64,000 nucleotides of DNA from Chromatiales bacterium (GTDB lineage Bacteria > Pseudomonadota > Gammaproteobacteria > Chromatiales > Chromatiaceae): the NCBI GenBank assembly GCA_022360905.1, contig JAKSBX010000217.1:54094-118093 (forward strand), read 5' to 3'. A program made the position numbers and the translations under genes. Under the pieces are notes generated by a model. The model was given only the letters and a program-made list of their open reading frames with translations. It was not told the DNA's origin and ran no database searches. Positions 59,440 through 64,000 of the stretch are shown here, piece by piece. Numbering within the stretch: position 1 is the first letter of the stretch; every line of letters starts with the position of its first letter.

Positions 59440-60231
59440 ATGAATGCCATTGTGAACCAAGACGACAACCAATCCCCTGAGTATGCCATTCATACCCGGA
59501 AGCTGAACCTGTGGTATGGCACCTTTCAAGCCCTGTTCGATGTGGATCTGAACATTCGAAACGGCATGATCACCTCGCTGATCGGCCCATCCGGCTGTGG
59601 CAAATCGACCTTTCTGCGCAGTGTCAACCGCATCAACGAGCGCTTGGGTTACGTGCGTATCGAGGGTGACATCGAGGTCCTGAACAACAATATCTACGAC
59701 CCGGGCGTCGAACTGGTACAGGTCAGAAAGCAGATCGGCATGGTATTCCAACGCCCTAACCCTTTGCCGATTTCGATCCGTGACAACATTCTGTTCGGCC
59801 ATCGGCTGCACAACAAAGGCTCCAAAGCCGATCAGGATGAGATCCTCGAGTCCGCACTCAAGCAGGTACTACTCTGGGACAAGGTCAAGGATCGTTTAAA
59901 TAACAAGGGCACCGAACTCTCCCTTGAGGAGCAACAGAAACTCTGCATTGCCCGGTTACTGCCGGTGAAACCCAGCGTACTCTTGATGGATGAGCCCTGC
60001 TCCGCTCTGGACCCAAAGGGAACCGCCGCGGTTGAAGAGTTAATCTGGGAGTTGCGTGGTGAATATACCATTCTGATTGTGACCCACAACATGGCGCAGG
60101 CCAGACGCGCCAGCGAAGAGTGTATCTTCATGCTGATGGGTAAAGTGATCGAGCATCAGGCCACGGAAGATCTGTTTGTTACACCGGCACAGAAAGAGAC
60201 GGCGGATTATATTGAAGGGCGGTATGGTTGA
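59440..60231 (+). CDS. pstB: Phosphate ABC ATPase PstB paralog 2 (degenerate signature motif)
   Basis: GPSGCGKST, MVFQRPNP and VTHNMAQA intact; signature reads LSLEEQQKL. Confidence 0.92.
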   Translation: MNAIVNQDDNQSPEYAIHTRKLNLWYGTFQALFDVDLNIRNGMITSLIGPSGCGKSTFLRSVNRINERLGYVRIEGDIEVLNNNIYDPGVELVQVRKQIGMVFQRPNPLPISIRDNILFGHRLHNKGSKADQDEILESALKQVLLWDKVKDRLNNKGTELSLEEQQKLCIARLLPVKPSVLLMDEPCSALDPKGTAAVEELIWELRGEYTILIVTHNMAQARRASEECIFMLMGKVIEHQATEDLFVTPAQKETADYIEGRYG

Positions 60232-60500
60232 TAATCGATTTTAATCTTACGTTATAAACAGAAGAAAAAAGTCCGCAAATGAACACCAATTAACGCAAAT
60301 AGGTGTTATTTTGCTCAAGTATGTTTTTACATATATTTCTTAATTTCTGGATGACAAGAACCTGCATTGGGCAAAGCAACGGATGAGTGCACAACTTCGT
60401 AGATAACAATAACGAGTATGAGCTGAACGGCCCGACGCATTGGCCGGGCTGTCCAGCTTGTTGTGCTATGGCCGTTTACTTTTATAAGGCCATCCTACGA

Positions 60501-62837
60501 TCAATCATCATCCTCCTCATCATCACCGCTACAAGGTGCACAGACCACTGGTGCCACATCCAAGGCAAATGCGGCATTGTCATGATCCCAACTAAAGCTT
60601 AGATCATCACCATCGGTGCGCTTGTTGTAGGTTGTCAGGAACACCGTGAAGGCACACTTGGTTCGTGGCGGTGTCGATGGTGTGGGATGATTCAACATAT
60701 GGCCGAACGTATGGGTTGGGCTCGCACCTTCCGCCCCAGGAGGGACGCCCACGTTATTCGTGCTGTTGTGCATGGTATCGCTGCCGCCGCTCAAGCCCCG
60801 CCTCCAGGAGATCACATGGTTTTTCTGGAACATCTCCCAAGGGTGATAGGCCCGGTATCCGATGCCGAATGTGGAACTCTCTGTGCCATTCATGAACTGG
60901 CACTCCTCATCCGAGGCCACACCATTCATTCTCAGATCCTCGATGCTGGCTATCACGTCTCTGTTATCCCACCAGAACAGGTGGCTCAAGGCACCGTACG
61001 GCACCATATTGGTGGGTCCGGTATCCTGAATCTTCCGGCGATAGGTAAATCCAGCTTCGACCTCAGCTCCCGGAAGACCCGAGGGAGGGGTACCGTTGGG
61101 CCGCAGACGCTCTCCGGCTGCATTGAAAACCTCGATGGTCACCAGATGACGCTTGGCAGGCTGACCGGTATCGGCATCAGGATCGCTCCACTGTTTGGTT
61201 ACGTCCCGGGTATTGAGATAAGCATGGTACTGATCCGCTTCCCAATCCGCATTGGTTCCCAGATCGCCATCAAATGGGATCAGATAGAGATTGTCTTGAG
61301 GTTCGTCGGGCGCCGATGTGCTGACAGGACCCAGGCTTTCAGATACCACGTCGACACCACCAGGCACAGCGACCGCCTTATTCCATGAAAGCCCACTCGT
61401 GACATATTCGGGTGATCCGACCGGATTGCCGTTGCTATCGGCCTCAGTCACACTCACCCGATAATACTTGGCACCCGTGTCGCGCATGCTTTCGGAAAAC
61501 ATGATCGCAAGTTTGAGGGTACCGCCCCAGTTTCGATCATGGGCCCCATTACCCGCCGGGCCGCCGCTGGGAAAAGCTACACCACCGTTCGAACCCGGTG
61601 AAGCCACCGAGGTGGCCGATGTCTGATCGGGTGTATTGAGCAATGACGAATCCGTATCGCCGATCTCATCCAGATAGACGAAGGCATCGCCTTCACCACC
61701 ATTGTCACGACAGGCAACAGCCAGAGGGTGGTAGGAACTAAGCACTGGATTGTCATCGATATCGTACCAGTGGCCTGCGTTAACACCATTGTAGATAGTG
61801 ATGGTAAATGGACCAAAACGCTGTTTGACCTTGTAGGCATACTCTTCATGGCATCCTCTGCGCAGCAATACAGGGAACTCGTGCCAACAGATATTGAATC
61901 GGCCATCGGCACCAATCGTACCCTCGGCCACCTTAACCGGTGCGCTGCACTCATAGCGCCGACATAACAGGTAGGGTCTGGCATTGATGTATTCGGCAAC
62001 CCGCTCAACGGGTAGTGTGCGCAAGGCATGCAGATCTTCTCCGGCATGCAGCACGCGCTCGTCCAGGGCACCCTCCTGTAATATTGCTCGTTGGAAAGGT
62101 GCCGGATCGGGACCAGGTCCTGGGGGATCGGGAAAATCGGGCACTTCAGGAATCCGTTCAAGTAACTCCTCCAATTCCCTGATCAAGCGCTCCAACCGAT
62201 GATCAGTGAATACCCAGGGTTCACAGCAGCATATGCGCCGGTAAACTTCGATGGTGCCCAAACAGATGGGGGTGCAGCGGATCGGCCAGGCTATAATTTC
62301 ACCCAACTCCAGGACACTGGATAAACCCGCGACGGCTGTCGGTTGTAGAGCGGTAGCCAGACGATTCAGCTGAAATCTTGTGCCGGTTTGAGCCAACGGA
62401 CGCCTGACTGCACCAGCCAACTCTCGGTACCACCAAGGAGAGGGACGACATCGACGGACACTTCCCGATACACAGCGGTAACGAAACAACCATTCCCGCC
62501 ACACACTGCGACCAATATCCAACACACCCTGCTCCAGCCGCGCTACAAAGTCTGCTACACGATAGTTAAGAAACAGGGAACCTGGGGCCTCTCCACCCAC
62601 GGCTTCCACAGTGGGACCAACCCGAATACGATGGGCTTTCTCGATGGCGCCCAGGGGCAAACCAAAGGCGCCATCTTCCGCGATCTGCACAGTCTCAAAT
62701 ACTTTACCTTGTCGATCGATCAGTGTGATCTCGACCTGAGGTTTTTCATCTCCCTTGTTGAGTCCTCTAAGAACTAGTTTGGAATTGATTCCCTTGCCGC
62801 TACCTGAACCTTTCTGCTCACTTGCCATATCGGTCAC
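60501..62837 (-). CDS. Large uncharacterised protein with Cys-rich segments and acidic C-terminus
   Basis: Single 778-aa ORF; CCEPW, CRRYEC, CAPCSGDDEEDDD; no recognised domain. Confidence 0.7.
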   Translation of the reverse strand: MTDMASEQKGSGSGKGINSKLVLRGLNKGDEKPQVEITLIDRQGKVFETVQIAEDGAFGLPLGAIEKAHRIRVGPTVEAVGGEAPGSLFLNYRVADFVARLEQGVLDIGRSVWREWLFRYRCVSGSVRRCRPSPWWYRELAGAVRRPLAQTGTRFQLNRLATALQPTAVAGLSSVLELGEIIAWPIRCTPICLGTIEVYRRICCCEPWVFTDHRLERLIRELEELLERIPEVPDFPDPPGPGPDPAPFQRAILQEGALDERVLHAGEDLHALRTLPVERVAEYINARPYLLCRRYECSAPVKVAEGTIGADGRFNICWHEFPVLLRRGCHEEYAYKVKQRFGPFTITIYNGVNAGHWYDIDDNPVLSSYHPLAVACRDNGGEGDAFVYLDEIGDTDSSLLNTPDQTSATSVASPGSNGGVAFPSGGPAGNGAHDRNWGGTLKLAIMFSESMRDTGAKYYRVSVTEADSNGNPVGSPEYVTSGLSWNKAVAVPGGVDVVSESLGPVSTSAPDEPQDNLYLIPFDGDLGTNADWEADQYHAYLNTRDVTKQWSDPDADTGQPAKRHLVTIEVFNAAGERLRPNGTPPSGLPGAEVEAGFTYRRKIQDTGPTNMVPYGALSHLFWWDNRDVIASIEDLRMNGVASDEECQFMNGTESSTFGIGYRAYHPWEMFQKNHVISWRRGLSGGSDTMHNSTNNVGVPPGAEGASPTHTFGHMLNHPTPSTPPRTKCAFTVFLTTYNKRTDGDDLSFSWDHDNAAFALDVAPVVCAPCSGDDEEDDD

Positions 62838-63609
62838 TCCTTGATGATTGGTAGGAATCCATAAAGGCGGAGACTACTCCGTTAATCCGATAAATCCCGT
62901 CACACTGGCAGTAGTAACAACATCCTTATTTATTCCTAAATTCAGAAAAACACCACGTCCACCAGTAAAACTATTAGCCGTAGTTTTGTACCTATCAAGA
63001 GTAAAATAATGAAAATGGTATTATTACCAATTCAGTTGACAACCGAGTCTAAGCTAGGTATCCGATAAGTTTTTTATAAAGCAGGTCATTTTCAGAATGA
63101 GACTGCAAGGCCATTGAGGCGAAGCTTCTCGGTGAGCCACGCCTTGATCAAGGAGAGGCTTGAAGCCCTGAGGGGGAGCCATTTCGTCGCCAGGTTTAAA
63201 GTAGTGGTAAACAAGCCGTTCGACATACGTTGATGAATAATATTCCCATGGCTTGGTAGGGTGAGGATCAACAACCCTATGATCACAAATTTGAGCAGAA
63301 TTCCTGCACTTAGGTATTCATCTTAATTTTCCAGACGGTTAATGGTTTTGTCAGAGGAATCGGGCCAACAAATGTGACAGACGCAGCAATCTCGGCTTTA
63401 TCTTTCACTAACTCACTAACCGTCAGCCGCAACCTTGTGGTATATGTCGTTAAACCTGTATCCAAATCGCATTAGTCGTGAAGTTTTATTGAGGCTATTT
63501 ATCTCCTGGATCACGCATGGAGAACAGGGTCTTCTGTTGCCTAGCACAGAATATTGAGAATGGAGTCGGAGTATCTGCATACTCCCATGATTAAGGTACA
63601 CACTATTAT

Positions 63610-64000
63610 GGATAATACTCGCTATCATCTTCACACCCCCCGTTTATCTCGTCTATTTGTATTGGGGCTTCTGATATTCGCTCATGCCGCCTATAGCGAC
63701 TACATACCGCCACTTGGCGTGCCTGCACCAGATTTCGGCATCGACAATGTTGCCCCTGCGCTACCTACGAATTGGGGCTCGAATCAAGATGGTTTCTACT
63801 ATGTGAGATCGGGTGGGGGGAATAGCGGCAACGGCTATCCCGATGATCCCCGCTCGACCATTCCCGATCCCATACCGGCTGGGTCTGTCGTCGTTATCGA
63901 AGGCACTTATACTACCAAGCACGAATCCAATCCTTTGACCGCAAACGGTACCTCTGATCAACCGGTATATATCCGGGGGATAGATGAAGCCAATCATGCC
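63610..64000 (+). CDS. Exported beta-helix/pectate-lyase-like protein, truncated by window end
   Basis: Signal peptide; YVRSGGGNSGNGYPDDPRSTI...IPAGSVVVIEGTY, typical start of a right-handed beta-helix. Confidence 0.65.

Noticed and set aside
60687-61388. 233-aa plus-strand ORF
   Set aside because: Antisense to the 60501-62837 ORF; no RBS or recognisable family; kept the longer ORF, with moderate confidence
63092-63286. Possible degraded transposase fragment
   Set aside because: Short, unrecognised and without inverted repeats or homologous motif; not supportable
1-64000. CRISPR arrays, tRNA/rRNA genes, prophage or intact IS elements
   Set aside because: No regularly spaced repeats, no recognised RNA gene and no transposase/integrase found by reading; a tRNAscan/Infernal run would be needed to be certain

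Overview
The window is about 64 kb of a gammaproteobacterial-type chromosome; taxonomy is inferred only. Three blocks stand out. (1) Positions 1-37.8 kb are a near-continuous C1/methylotrophy island. It holds fhcB(partial)-A-D-C, pqqABCDE (including a 24-aa pqqA missing from the ORF track), a lanthanide-type XoxF methanol dehydrogenase with XoxG and XoxJ, a PQQ/Lut-like ABC operon, several uncharacterised periplasmic proteins, a quinoprotein-relay SoxYZ-like carrier with its zinc hydrolase, a NitT/TauT-type ABC transporter, an NAD-type formate dehydrogenase, a porin, folP, a sigma54 activator and a DmrB-like flavoprotein. (2) Positions 38-48 kb are a mixed tailoring cluster: SPINDLY/OGT-type glycosyltransferase, pentapeptide protein, Ldh2 dehydrogenase, NeuD-like acetyltransferase, CoA-ligase-like enzyme, methyltransferase, sulfotransferase and DegT aminotransferase. 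(3) Positions 48.5-60.2 kb carry cysJIHC and a pst operon. The pst operon has a PhoU fused to a degenerate LMW-phosphatase domain and two PstB paralogs whose motif losses are complementary. The main leads are: perfect -24/-12 sigma54 promoters before xoxF and fdh, with weaker ones before pqqA, the ABC operon and the porin, suggesting a sigma54-controlled methanol regulon; the asymmetric PstB1/PstB2 pair; the PhoU-pseudophosphatase fusion; a terminator-like hairpin inside the start of xoxJ; an unassigned periplasmic gene set in the XoxF island; and several palindromic repeat elements. No tRNA, rRNA, CRISPR array or intact transposase was recognised.
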